Notes: a model not told the origin generated them from the letters alone. Numbered from the stretch's first letter, positions 44,590 through 53,300 are shown. The stretch is DNA of 64,000 bases from an uncultured Bacillota bacterium (GCA_937919165.1 CALFPO010000054.1:1-64000); one strand, 5' to 3'. Made by a program: numbers and translations.

Positions 44590-45168
44590 TTACTTAACAA
44601 GTTTATAAAAAGTTGTTCTTTTCATTCCAGTAAGATCCATTGCTGCTTTAGCTGTAATCTTTCCGTCTTTCCAGTCTTTTATTACTTTGTCCCAATTGCC
44701 CGGTAGTTCTATTGACGGCCTACCAAATTTAACACCTTTATCTTTTGCAGCTTTAATACCTTCGATTTGTCTTTGTTTTGTATTCTTTCTTTCAGATTCA
44801 GCAACATAAGATAATAATTCTAAAACAACATCATTTATTAGATTTGCAGTTAAATCATCTTTATTCTCTGTATTTAATAAAGGCATATCCAGAACTCTAA
44901 TATGAATATTTCTCTTTTTGAAGTCTTGCCATTCTTCTTTGATAGCTTCATAATTACGGCCCAAACGATCTAACGACTTAATAACCAATGTATCGTTAGA
45001 ATTCATTAAATTCTTCATAGATTGATATTTAGGTCTATTAAAATCCTTACCTGATATCTTCTCAATTATTAAATGATCTTTAGTTGTTACTAAAGATTCT
45101 ATTTCAATTATTTGTCTATCTTCGTTTTGATCTTTGCTAGATACTCTTATGTATCCCCAAGTTGACAT
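44590..45168 (-). CDS. Serine recombinase (resolvase/invertase type)
   Basis: 192 residues. The catalytic Ser is in YIRVSSKDQNEDRQ (Ser10), with the helper Arg residues in KSLDRLGRNY, an E-helix AESERKNTKQRQIEGIKAAKDKG and a C-terminal HTH (ITAKAAMDLTGMKRTTFYKLV). Such enzymes resolve or invert DNA between short res/hix sites. Direct repeats upstream (45243-45343) and the 112-bp repeats around ietAS are candidate sites. Ribosome site GGGAGGAAG. Located 18 bases upstream of mod. Confidence 0.88.
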   Translation of the reverse strand: MSTWGYIRVSSKDQNEDRQIIEIESLVTTKDHLIIEKISGKDFNRPKYQSMKNLMNSNDTLVIKSLDRLGRNYEAIKEEWQDFKKRNIHIRVLDMPLLNTENKDDLTANLINDVVLELLSYVAESERKNTKQRQIEGIKAAKDKGVKFGRPSIELPGNWDKVIKDWKDGKITAKAAMDLTGMKRTTFYKLVK

Positions 45169-45242
45169 ATACTTCCTCCCAATTTATATAAACGCAATCA
45201 GCAATGATTATATTATTCGTTCTACAAGATAATAATATATTT

Positions 45243-45343
45243 GTTCGTAAATGTATATATATTTTATGAATATATTCACTATAAGATAATATACCTTTAT
45301 GAATAAAGAAAACAGCCTTATTAAGACTGTTCGTAAAAGTATA
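45243..45343 (+). repeat. Two GTTCGTAAAwGTATA repeats upstream of the resolvase gene
   Basis: Copies at 45243-45257 and 45329-45343, 86 bases apart start to start, in an AT-rich region directly before the recombinase start (45168). This fits res-type sub-sites or an autoregulatory operator. The rest of the 410-base gap (45169-45578) holds the hairpin at 45393 and repeat copy 1. Confidence 0.45.
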
Positions 45344-45392
45344 CTTTTATAGATAGTTTTGCTTAATAAGAAATGTAAGGAGACGGGCCCCT

Positions 45393-45412
45393 CCTAGAGC
45401 AAAAGCTCTAGG
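45393..45412. other. GC-rich perfect hairpin in the resolvase-ietAS gap
   Basis: Stem CCTAGAGC/GCTCTAGG with loop AAAA, in a locally GC-rich patch (GGGCCCCTCC just before). No T-run follows on either strand, so it is not a standard terminator. It may be part of a recombination site or a small structured RNA. Confidence 0.5.
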
Positions 45413-45438
45413 AACCTCCCATAAACATAGTTTTGTCA

Positions 45439-45550
45439 TTTTCCTTACTACTAAGAGATAAAATGCAAAAAAGCACGATAAATACTAGGTTTTTGATGTG
45501 TTTTTGGTTGACAATGATGTACCTAGTCTATGACATAGATAAATGTCAAC
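45439..45550 (+). repeat. 112-bp direct repeat, copy 1 (left of ietAS)
   Basis: Begins with 34 bases identical to 49103-49136, then a 34-base spacer that is only partly conserved, then an inverted repeat GTTGACA-N30-TGTCAAC (45507-45550). Order and spacings equal those of copy 2. Confidence 0.85.
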
Positions 45551-45578
45551 TTATTCTCTTGGTATTTTGATGTTATTA

Positions 45579-47828
45579 CTATTCTTCGAATACTATTTCT
45601 TCTTGGTTTGAATTAAATACTTTGACTTGATTCTCTATAGATATTTCATTAACAATCCACCCTCTTAATAAACAAGCCTTAACAAAATCATCTATTCTAT
45701 TAATTCCTTTCAGCTCTTTTAACGTAATAACAACGCCAAAGTTTAGTGGACTATTTGTTCTTGAACTCAATCGTTCTGCAGAAGTAATAGAGAACCCCCA
45801 CAATCTATCCTCATAAGACTTAAGAGGTTGTTTCTTTTCATCTATTTTTGAAATGAATTTTGTGTTTTCCCATTTTCTAAACGCTTTTCTTGATTTTCTT
45901 TCATTAACAAAAAATCCTTCTTCATCTTGAGTGTTTTCGTTTATATCGTCTATAACTCCCTTGTTATTGACTCTACCGAACTTAATAGATAATTCCCTAC
46001 TTGTATAGTCTACACCTTGTGCCCTTGAACATTCTGGGAAATAGCACAACATAGCTCTCGCGATAAATGGATATTTGTTGTCACTATCTTTTGGAACAGG
46101 GATAGAGTAGTTTGTAGTTTTATATGATTCAGAAGTTCCATAAAGAGTAAACTTGATTTCGTCACTTTCAGAAGACATAATTTTTTTGATATCTATTGGT
46201 ACAACACCATAACCAATTAAAGGCTGATATTTATTTGCTTCTTTTTTAAATTCCCATCCAGCAGCCGAGTCAATTATGATAGCTTTTGCTATTTCTCTTG
46301 GTTGACCTAAAACATCAATCAAATAGCACAATTTTCTACTTATCCATGGTGCTGCAAACGATGTTCCACATTCCAATTCCTCACCGTTAGGAGAATATAC
46401 AGTAATTCGTTCATCATAATCGCCACCATAATAAGAAATGTCCGGTTTATTATAGAATGAAAGAATATTGCCTTTTCGTGTGTATGATGCTGGTTTGCCA
46501 TTTCTTTTTACTGAATTAACTACAATAGAATTTAATGAATCGGCCGGAGATCCAACTTTTTTATATTGACCTTGATTGTTTGGGTCGTTTGTGCCCGAAA
46601 CAACAAAAATTACATTATTTTGTGCTTGCAGCGTATCTAAAGCCGCAGCATCAAACGAAATAAAATTTTTTGACACTTCTTCTTCTGTTCCAAGTGACAA
46701 ATTCCACACATGAATGTCGGGATTTTTGTTAACAATTTCCTTAATCTTTCTAACTAGTCTTGCTGTTGATATTCTATCTGTACAGACACCAAAATGCCTA
46801 ACTCTAAATCTTCCACATCCATCTTCTAACCACGGATTTAAGCGAGGACCATCAACAATTAGTGAAGATACTTCTGTTCCGTGGATTTTATCTTCTTCAT
46901 GTATTAGATTTTTTTCTACTTCATCTAAATACTCTATATATTCTACCCACTCAGAAAAATATACTTTTGAATCAAATAAAGTATCTATAACACCAATTGT
47001 AGGTTCGTTTTTTGGTAATGGGATTTCTGGCATTTCTTTTACTTTTTTCTTTGTTATCTCTTCCAAAGATATTTTAGACAAATCTGATGATACCATTGAA
47101 ATCATATATGGAACTTTTTCTTCAATTAGTTTGTAAAGATTTTTATCCACTGAAATTGTATCTTCACCATAAAAACTATATTTATAAACTAAATTATCAA
47201 TTCCAATTTTTCCTAGTATAGTAGATATAGTTTTTTCAGTTTTATAAAAAGTTACAAGAAATTCTTCTTTATCAATTTGTTCGTCTATTTTTGGCACAGC
47301 AAATTTATCAACAACTGAACAGTCAACTATAATGCCTCGAATTTTACTATCAGATATTTCGTATGTATTGAATGTTATCTTATTTGTAGGCTTATTAAAA
47401 TTTTGCGGTGTTGCTTTACATTTCAATTTTTCCGTTAGAGCTTTTTTTGCAATTTGAATGTCGTGTATTGTATTGTCTATTGTTTCTATATCAACATAAT
47501 GCGTAATAATATGATTTTCCTCTCCTTCTGGAGAATTTGAAAACCTTGCGCCAACAACACACTCATTTGTAGTATGACCTTTTGGTTTAATAATTTCTTG
47601 TATTCTATTTGTTTTAGCGATAATATCGTTATATTCAACATCAATTAAACACTTGTCAATTATTTTGCTGGTGTTGTTGTAGAATCTTTTTACTGCTTGA
47701 AGACTTTCACATAAAGAATCTAATTTTTCCACCGTTACCTCAGCGTTTGATCTTAAATTGCGTGCCCCTGGTTTTTTATTATTCTTTTCTTTTGTAAATC
47801 TTAATTTTACTTGTAATATAGGGTTCAT
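45579..47828 (-). CDS. ietS: IetS, subtilisin-like serine protease of the IetAS defence pair
   Basis: 749 residues with no signal peptide. The S8 triad is Asp282 (TIGVIDTLFD), His316 (KIHGTEVSS) and Ser490 (ECGTSFAAP), with an oxyanion Asn in VSGTNDPN. About 270 residues precede the protease domain and about 230 follow it, with no recognised fold. Partner gene ietA (AAA ATPase) is six bases upstream. IetAS was described as a plasmid stability/incompatibility toxin-antitoxin locus and later shown to protect against phage. It presumably cleaves host or phage proteins when triggered, under ATPase control. Confidence 0.85.
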   Translation of the reverse strand: MNPILQVKLRFTKEKNNKKPGARNLRSNAEVTVEKLDSLCESLQAVKRFYNNTSKIIDKCLIDVEYNDIIAKTNRIQEIIKPKGHTTNECVVGARFSNSPEGEENHIITHYVDIETIDNTIHDIQIAKKALTEKLKCKATPQNFNKPTNKITFNTYEISDSKIRGIIVDCSVVDKFAVPKIDEQIDKEEFLVTFYKTEKTISTILGKIGIDNLVYKYSFYGEDTISVDKNLYKLIEEKVPYMISMVSSDLSKISLEEITKKKVKEMPEIPLPKNEPTIGVIDTLFDSKVYFSEWVEYIEYLDEVEKNLIHEEDKIHGTEVSSLIVDGPRLNPWLEDGCGRFRVRHFGVCTDRISTARLVRKIKEIVNKNPDIHVWNLSLGTEEEVSKNFISFDAAALDTLQAQNNVIFVVSGTNDPNNQGQYKKVGSPADSLNSIVVNSVKRNGKPASYTRKGNILSFYNKPDISYYGGDYDERITVYSPNGEELECGTSFAAPWISRKLCYLIDVLGQPREIAKAIIIDSAAGWEFKKEANKYQPLIGYGVVPIDIKKIMSSESDEIKFTLYGTSESYKTTNYSIPVPKDSDNKYPFIARAMLCYFPECSRAQGVDYTSRELSIKFGRVNNKGVIDDINENTQDEEGFFVNERKSRKAFRKWENTKFISKIDEKKQPLKSYEDRLWGFSITSAERLSSRTNSPLNFGVVITLKELKGINRIDDFVKACLLRGWIVNEISIENQVKVFNSNQEEIVFEE

Positions 47829-47834
47829 ATTGTA

Positions 47835-48872
47835 TTACATATCCTTTAATTTTCTTGACACACTACTTTTTGGTATTCTAGATAGAATCTCTATTTCTCT
47901 AGTTGTATATCCTAAATCGCTCAAACTTTGTATATCGCTACTTGTTACATTTTTATTTAGTGCTAAAAATATTTTTCTAAGATAATCATATTCGTTCGAA
48001 TTATCACTAAAGGCTATTGAGGTTTTAATAACCTGTTTAAGCTCGCCAGGGAATGGAACAGATTCTAAATTATTTAAAATTTTATTAAAGAGGCGACTAT
48101 TTTGTTTTGTATTTTGATTCTTCTTGATGTATGAATTAAGTATTGCGTTTGCGATTTCTATTAAATCATTTTTAGAATATCTATCAAATGATATTGTTGC
48201 ATCAAACCTTCTAATAATTGCTTTATCAAATTTTGACATAAGATTTGTAGTAGCTATTAAAACTACTCCTGGGCGCATATGGTCTAATTCTTTCAAAAAT
48301 GTAGAAGTGACTCTTCCCATTTCTCTTAAATCATTGCTATTTACACGATCCAATACTAAGGAATCTATTTCATCAAGCAAAACTAAAACTTTGTTACTTT
48401 GTAAGTGGTTAATTTCATCAAACAAAAGCGAGATATTTTTTGCTGTTTCTCCTAATCTACTATCAATTAATTGTTCAAAATCTACTGTTAATATGTCTCT
48501 ATTTGTTAATCTAGCAATTTGAAATGCAGATTCTGTTTTTCCTGTGCCAGGAGCTCCATAAAACAAAAACTTGTACATTTCGTTTTTATTATTAATTGAT
48601 CTTATTATTCCCAATACATCTTCTTCTATTTCTTCTGGCAACAAAAGCGGATTTGACGAATATTCGCATTTATGTAAATATCTTAAGTTATTATAACTTG
48701 ACTGTGGAACATAAAAATTAGCGCTTGATATTAGTTCCATAAGATATTCGGCTACATTTGTATCGCCACTGGCTTCAAATTCCTTAGCTATTGACACAAC
48801 TTCCGCATTAAATGCAGCATCATTTTTTTCTGAGAAATACTTAACTAAATTAATAATGTTTTGTTTTTTCAT
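47835..48872 (-). CDS. ietA: IetA, AAA ATPase of the IetAS defence pair
   Basis: 345 residues. The AAA core has Walker A GAPGTGKT (residues 106-113), Walker B LVLLDEIDS, a sensor-type ATTN and the arginine-finger segment IIRRFD. The C-terminal end has an HTH-like tail (LGYTTREIEILSRIPKSSVSRK). It probably senses infection and gates the IetS protease. Start at 48872 after GGGTGAT; an ATG at 48890 overlaps the -10 box and is rejected. Confidence 0.85.
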   Translation of the reverse strand: MKKQNIINLVKYFSEKNDAAFNAEVVSIAKEFEASGDTNVAEYLMELISSANFYVPQSSYNNLRYLHKCEYSSNPLLLPEEIEEDVLGIIRSINNKNEMYKFLFYGAPGTGKTESAFQIARLTNRDILTVDFEQLIDSRLGETAKNISLLFDEINHLQSNKVLVLLDEIDSLVLDRVNSNDLREMGRVTSTFLKELDHMRPGVVLIATTNLMSKFDKAIIRRFDATISFDRYSKNDLIEIANAILNSYIKKNQNTKQNSRLFNKILNNLESVPFPGELKQVIKTSIAFSDNSNEYDYLRKIFLALNKNVTSSDIQSLSDLGYTTREIEILSRIPKSSVSRKLKDM

Positions 48873-48888
48873 AATATCACCCATAAAC

Positions 48889-48929
48889 ATTATATATCAC
48901 GGTGGGACACATATCAATATTTTGGGACA
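48889..48929 (-). promoter_or_regulatory. ietAS promoter flanked by GGGACA direct repeats
   Basis: TTGATA (48917-48912) and TATAAT (48894-48889) are 17 bases apart on the minus strand. GGGACA occurs on the plus strand at 48904-48909 and 48924-48929, 20 bases apart, on either side of the -35, as expected for an operator. The gap 48930-49102 has an AT-rich tract and GATATC-N10-GATATC; I see no gene in it. Confidence 0.7.
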
Positions 48930-49102
48930 TTATTTATATTTTTTAATTTCTTTTTTACATGTTATCAATAACAATAAAGATGCTTTTGAATTAATTATTT
49001 TCTCTCATATTTTTAATTGGTTTTTAGTAGTTGAATCGAACGAAACAACACTACGCTTGATATCCAAAACTTTAGATATCTCCAATAAATGTACTTTGAC
49101 TG

Positions 49103-49214
49103 TTTTCCTTACTACTAAGAGATAAAATGCAAAAAAATCCCATAAAATAAGGCTTTCATGCTTGTTTTAAGTTGACATCTAAGCCCCTTGTTCAACTTAT
49201 ACTTAAATGTCAAC
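49103..49214 (+). repeat. 112-bp direct repeat, copy 2 (right of ietAS)
   Basis: Same 34-base start as copy 1 and the inverted repeat GTTGACA-N30-TGTCAAC at 49171-49214, same spacing. With copy 1 it brackets ietAS in a 3.7-kb cassette. Confidence 0.85.
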
Positions 49215-49234
49215 TTTAGAGCTTTTATTTTTGT

Positions 49235-49381
49235 TTAGTTTTCGAAGTATTTTTCTTCTGGAAACATATCTCCATATAGGTATTTTGGAAGTGCTAAACT
49301 TGATACAATTTCCCTGAATTCTTCATCACTTATTACTTCAAAATTTTCTCTTATTTCTTCATTTGTATAACCTTTATTCAT
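49235..49381 (-). CDS. Small 48-residue protein downstream of parB
   Basis: Frame MNKGYTNEEIRENFEVISDE through FPEEKYFEN and TAA. The ATG overlaps the stop of the alternative parB reading frame (TAATG), suggesting coupling to the full-length ParB. Acidic and probably helical. No family recognised; it may be a partition or stability accessory. Too short for certainty, but the coupling and clean coding pattern support it. Confidence 0.5.
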   Translation of the reverse strand: MNKGYTNEEIRENFEVISDEEFREIVSSLALPKYLYGDMFPEEKYFEN

Positions 49382-49457
49382 TACTTCTCATAGATTCTTT
49401 CTGATAATTTGCTTAACTGATTTTTGATATTCAATCTTTCCATATTTGCGAATTTGC

Positions 49458-50072
49458 TTAGATCAAGATGGTCAATATATTTGGTGATGTTTTTAATTTT
49501 GACATCACTTCATCATATTCATTCTTTGGTTCTTTAATATGCCTTTCAATTGTCTTGGCTGATATTGGAGATATTCTTTCAATTCGTTCTCTTTTTGTTC
49601 CTCTAGGTTTAGGTACAGATGAAGGATACATTTCTTCATCAATTCTAATTATCTCTTTAGAGATTCTTTCGGTTTCTTTATCTGTTAATCTTCTCCCAAT
49701 ATTTGAATGAAGTAATACTAGTAATTCTTCGTTCTTATCTTTGAATCCTTTATGAACTAGAAGTGGGACAGTGTCCCTGATTTCTTTGCCAAAGAAGATT
49801 ACTTGCTTATTTTCGTTTAGAAGTTCTTTGATTGCTGCAAGGCGATGATGCCCTGAGATAAGAATATAATTGCTGCCCTCCTTATAAGCTACAAGTGGTT
49901 GGAGAAGTCCGTCTTTAACAATCGATTCTTTCAAATCATCTAGTGGTCTTTTGTCATAGATATTGTTTAAATTGTTTTCAACAATTTTCTCAATCTCAAC
50001 ATCTACTGTCTTTCCCTTTTCTAGATTCTCCAGCATATCAAGATTATATAAACCGCCAACTAGATTACTCAT
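49458..50072 (-). CDS. parB: ParB-like partition protein, frameshifted near its C-terminus
   Basis: 204 residues in the open frame. The ParB/Srx domain is clear (RPLDDLKESIVKDGLLQPLVAYKEG, YILISGHHRLAAIKEL), then a linker and HTH-like region (PRGTKRERIERISPISAKTIERHI). The frame ends oddly in KTSPNILTILI. From the A-rich stretch at 49490-49500, the -1 frame continues KNITKYIDHLDLSKFANMERL to LSERIYEK and stops at 49381, which looks like a normal ParB tail. So the C-terminal part is shifted by an indel in the A-run. It overlaps the parA stop by eight bases. Confidence 0.8.
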   Translation of the reverse strand: MSNLVGGLYNLDMLENLEKGKTVDVEIEKIVENNLNNIYDKRPLDDLKESIVKDGLLQPLVAYKEGSNYILISGHHRLAAIKELLNENKQVIFFGKEIRDTVPLLVHKGFKDKNEELLVLLHSNIGRRLTDKETERISKEIIRIDEEMYPSSVPKPRGTKRERIERISPISAKTIERHIKEPKNEYDEVMSKLKTSPNILTILI

Positions 50073-50856
50073 ATAGAACCTCCGCTAATTCCTTTACTAA
50101 GTTACGATATGCTTGTGCAATTTTAGTTCTTTTCTTTTCGATAACAAAGTTTTCTTTTCTTCTAGCATTTCTAGCTGAAAAAGGAATTGATGTGTTTAAC
50201 ATTTTTGGTCCAAAGAAGTTCTTTATTATCTCTATAAATGTTGAACTAATTTGATCGTTATCAACCTCTGTTGTTAGAACTCTTAGATTTGGCTTTAAAT
50301 TTTCACCAGCATTAATTGATTCTTTTAATTCATCTAGTAATAAATTCATTCCCTCAATTGAATCTGATTCCTCAATCTTATTTGAATCAGGAACAATAGG
50401 TATTAACAATAATCCATTGCCATTTAGAAACTGAAGAACATTGAATGTCATAATATCAAGGCCAGGAGCTGTATCAAAGATTAAAAGATCGTATTCCTTC
50501 ATGATTGGTTCTAAGCTCTTAATTAGTCTTTGTTGTTGAAAACCATGCATACTTAATAACATTTCTTTTTTAGTAACTGAGAGTTGTTGTTTACAAGGAA
50601 TGATATCTAAATTGCTGAATGATGTATGATGGATGCATTCATTTAAATCATCACCTTTTAGTAATTCGGTTAATCCTTTCATCTTACGATAATCTTCTTT
50701 GATAAATTTCTTTGATAGATTGGCTTGGCTATCTGTATCGATCATTAAAACTTTATAGTTGTTATTGTATTGAACAAAGCCAATACCAAGATTTGCAGTT
50801 ATTGTACTTTTATTTACACCACCTTTATGTGATGCGACGATAATTTGTTTACTCAT
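50065..50856 (-). CDS. parA: ParA-like partition ATPase
   Basis: 263 residues. The deviant Walker A is SHKGGVNKSTITANL; relatives have Gly where Asn stands before the Lys (KGGVGKST). Walker A' and B follow as VLMIDTDSQANLSKKF and LLIFDTAPGLD. With ParB it should keep an extrachromosomal form of the element in dividing cells. Ribosome site AAGGAAAAA. The Asn change may weaken ATP binding; whether it is a normal variant of this subgroup needs an alignment. Confidence 0.85.
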   Translation of the reverse strand: MSKQIIVASHKGGVNKSTITANLGIGFVQYNNNYKVLMIDTDSQANLSKKFIKEDYRKMKGLTELLKGDDLNECIHHTSFSNLDIIPCKQQLSVTKKEMLLSMHGFQQQRLIKSLEPIMKEYDLLIFDTAPGLDIMTFNVLQFLNGNGLLLIPIVPDSNKIEESDSIEGMNLLLDELKESINAGENLKPNLRVLTTEVDNDQISSTFIEIIKNFFGPKMLNTSIPFSARNARRKENFVIEKKRTKIAQAYRNLVKELAEVLYE

Positions 50857-51467
50857 CTTTATTTTTCCTTTCCATACTTCTAGAGCAAGATATAGGAAGA
50901 GTAATGCTCAGTTGAAGTATCCTTATTCTGGCAAGAGGGCAGAATAACCCCATCAAAAACAATTTGACAGAGTTAAAAATTAACTAGATACGCACTTCTG
51001 TCGCAATGACTGAGGTTTTAGCCTATGCCGCATGCGTTTGTGTTTCATCCCGTCATAACCATTTCTGGAAGGACCGTGCCTTAAATAATTTACCTCATCC
51101 TTTACATGACGCCCCTGCATATAATATGCCGACACCCATTCCCCCTACCGTTGTTTTTCCTGACGTTTTCAAGGCTTCCCAGGCTTTATACGACAGCAAT
51201 TATAAGAAACACAATAAGTACTGCTGCCGGGTTGATTTTGAGCGTTCTGTCAAAGCGGGAACCACCCGCATAATAGCTATTTCACCGCTACGCTATAAAT
51301 ATGTAGGCTTATATATTTGCGGTGAATGCACTATCAAAACAATTGCACCATTGTCTATTCGTGATATAATTGTTTTGGTAATATATTACGAATAGAATCG
51401 CAATGAATAATTAGCTGACTGCAATCAGCTTTTTATTTTATATAAGCCATGATGTAAATTCAGATAT
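50857..51467. other. Structured non-coding-like region right of parA (possible oriT or single-strand origin)
   Basis: A 611-base stretch without a convincing gene, clearly richer in G+C than its AT-rich surroundings. It holds GCGGGAACCACCCGC (a hairpin), TAGC-N9-GCTA, and on the minus strand TAGCGTAGCGG, which contains TAGCGT, the CS-6 core of single-strand origins of rolling-circle replicons. A 129-codon frame at 51006-51395 (+) is open but has no ribosome site or recognisable domain. Mobile elements without their own relaxase often carry such an origin. Confidence 0.4.
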
Positions 51468-51620
51468 TCAATTATCACCTTCTTTCGCTGACGATTTATC
51501 CAATTCATCTAATGTGATGATTGTGGGCTTATTTGTTAGCTTTTTTAGTTTTAGAAGGGAATAATATTCATCTTCATACAACATGACTATCTTTCCATCC
51601 TCATCTTTAACTTTGAACAT
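51468..51620 (-). CDS. Small hypothetical protein at the right end of the element
   Basis: 50 residues: MFKVKDEDGKIVMLYEDEYY, then SLLKLKKLTNKPTIITLDEL and an acidic tail. Start at 51620 after AAGGAAAAA; a longer frame to 51701 would cross a terminator. No family recognised. Such small acidic proteins at element ends can be regulators or anti-defence factors, but nothing here shows it. Confidence 0.5.
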   Translation of the reverse strand: MFKVKDEDGKIVMLYEDEYYSLLKLKKLTNKPTIITLDELDKSSAKEGDN

Positions 51621-51654
51621 TTTATTTTTCCTTTTTCTTTTCATAAAACAAGAT

Positions 51655-51682
51655 ATAAAAAAGCCAGAAATACATCTGGCTT
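51655..51682 (-). terminator. Terminator downstream of lysS inside the element end
   Basis: Stem AAGCCAGA/TCTGGCTT (51661-51668 with 51675-51682), followed on the minus strand by TTTT. It should stop transcripts reading out of lysS. Confidence 0.75.
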
Positions 51683-51737
51683 GCAAAATAACAATATTCA
51701 AATTTGGGTTAAAATAAGGCTTAAACTTTCTTTTCGT

Positions 51738-51756
51738 TGGGTATACCCTTGGGTAA
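51738..51756 (+). repeat. Arm-type integrase site, right end
   Basis: TGGGTATACCCTTGGGTAA pairs with the left-end copy at 36276-36293 (same TGGGTATA and TTGGGTAA halves, one base different in spacing). Confidence 0.5.
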
Positions 51757-51800
51757 AAACCAAAGGTATATCAATTTTGCCCTTTATTTATCAGGCTTTT

Positions 51801-51845
51801 TTAACCACGTTCCTTCATTGTAGGGAACAGGATGACGTCTCTGAT
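51801..51845 (-). repeat. att-like site 3 within the lysS 3' end
   Basis: The intact lysS tail whose core TTCCTTCATTGTAGGGA recurs at 36141-36157 and, diverged, at 35166-35182. It is the right junction of the element. Confidence 0.75.
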
Positions 51846-53300
51846 CGATTCCGATTCTGTGAACAGCATTACCAGTCTGTCGATACCATAGCCGATTCCG
51901 CCTGCTGGTGGCATGCCATATTCAAGTGCTTCGATGAAGTCCATATCAATATCGTTTGCTTCATCGTTTCCGAGATTCTTTTCTCTTAGCTGTTCCTCGA
52001 ATCTTTCAAGCTGGTCGATTGGATCATTCAATTCAGTATAAGCATTCGCAAATTCCTTGCCTGAGATGAACAGCTCAAATCTATCTACGAATCGAGGATC
52101 TTGTTCGTTTGCTCTGGTCAAAGGAGAAATCTCTACTGGATGGCCATACAGGAATGTTGGCTGAATGAGCGTATGTTCAACATATGTTTCAAAGAAGGCG
52201 TTGATGATGTGTCCGACTGTGAAGTGCTTCTCAACCTCAATGTTATGCTCCTTGGCCAAGGCTGTTGCCTCTTCGATTGTCATTTCTTTTGTGAAATCGA
52301 TGCCGGTCTCTTCCTTGATTGCCTCTACCATCGATATTCTTCTGAATGGAGCCTTGATGGTGATTTCGTTGCCAAGGAAAGTGAATGTATCCTTGCCCAT
52401 CGCTTCAGCAATCTTTACGAACATTCTTTCAGTCATGTCCATCATGCCTTCAAGATTTGAGTAGGCAAGGTATGCTTCCATCATGGTGAACTCTGGGTTG
52501 TGCATCAGGTCCATGCCTTCATTGCGGAACGTTCTTCCGATTTCATATACAGCTTCCATGCCGCCCACAAGCAATCTCTTCAGAGATAGCTCAAGCGCAA
52601 TCCTCAGGTACATATCCAGATCCTGAGCATTGTGGTGGGTGATGAATGGCTTTGCGCTGGCGCCTGTAAGCAAGGTTGTGAGCACCGGTGTTTCAACTTC
52701 CGTGAAGCCTTCCTTATCCATGAACTCTCTGATGGTTCTAAGGATCATTGGTCTTTCGAACGCGACTCTCTTTGAGTCTTCATTCATCAGGAGGTCAACA
52801 TATCTTCTTCTGTATCTTTCTTCCTTATCAGTCAGGCCATGGAACTTCTCAGGCAACGGAGACAGGGCCTTTGTCAGATGAGTGTATTCCTTGGCATAGA
52901 TGGAAAGCTCGCCTTTAGGGTTTGATTCCGATGGATTGGTTCTGTAGACGATTCCCTTGATGCCGATGATGTCGCCGATATCGGAACTTTTCACCAGCTC
53001 ATATGGCTCTTCGCCAAGGTCCTGCTTGTTTATCACAAGCTGAATGCTTCCGTATTTGTCCTGGATATGCATGAAGCACATCTTGCCCATGCGTCTCTTG
53101 GACATTATTCTTCCAGCTACTGTCACTTCGGCATTCTTTAGTTCGATCTCTTCCTTTGACAGTTCTGCATACTGATCCTTGATTTCCTTTGAGTTCGTGC
53201 TCCTCTTGAAGGCATTTCCGAAAGGGTTGATGCCTTTGTCCTTGAGTTCCTGCATCTTTGCTCTTCTTACCAGCTGCTGATCGTTCAATTCTCTTTCCAT
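51801..53300 (-). CDS. lysS: Lysyl-tRNA synthetase, class II
   Basis: 499 residues. An OB-fold anticodon domain ([23 protein letters not shown]) precedes the class II core: motif 2 [23 protein letters not shown] and motif 3 [12 protein letters not shown], with the C-terminus [14 protein letters not shown]. It charges tRNA-Lys. Start at 53300 after GGAGGA; the longer in-frame ATG at 53357 lies inside the T-box. The last 45 bases serve as the insertion site for the accessory DNA on its 3' side, and the coding end is kept intact. Confidence 0.97.
   Translation of the reverse strand: MERELNDQQLVRRAKMQELKDKGINPFGNAFKRSTNSKEIKDQYAELSKEEIELKNAEVTVAGRIMSKRRMGKMCFMHIQDKYGSIQLVINKQDLGEEPYELVKSSDIGDIIGIKGIVYRTNPSESNPKGELSIYAKEYTHLTKALSPLPEKFHGLTDKEERYRRRYVDLLMNEDSKRVAFERPMILRTIREFMDKEGFTEVETPVLTTLLTGASAKPFITHHNAQDLDMYLRIALELSLKRLLVGGMEAVYEIGRTFRNEGMDLMHNPEFTMMEAYLAYSNLEGMMDMTERMFVKIAEAMGKDTFTFLGNEITIKAPFRRISMVEAIKEETGIDFTKEMTIEEATALAKEHNIEVEKHFTVGHIINAFFETYVEHTLIQPTFLYGHPVEISPLTRANEQDPRFVDRFELFISGKEFANAYTELNDPIDQLERFEEQLREKNLGNDEANDIDMDFIEALEYGMPPAGGIGYGIDRLVMLFTESESIRDVILFPTMKERG

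Noticed and set aside
49487..49503. Programmed -1 frameshifting in parB
   Set aside because: The reading frame offers no proper X-XXY-YYZ heptamer at the A-run, and no clear downstream structure was seen. A plain indel is simpler.
51006..51395. The 129-codon plus-strand frame as a real gene
   Set aside because: No ribosome site or recognisable domain, and it lies inside a stretch with hairpins and a single-strand-origin-type motif. Kept only as part of a non-coding-like region.
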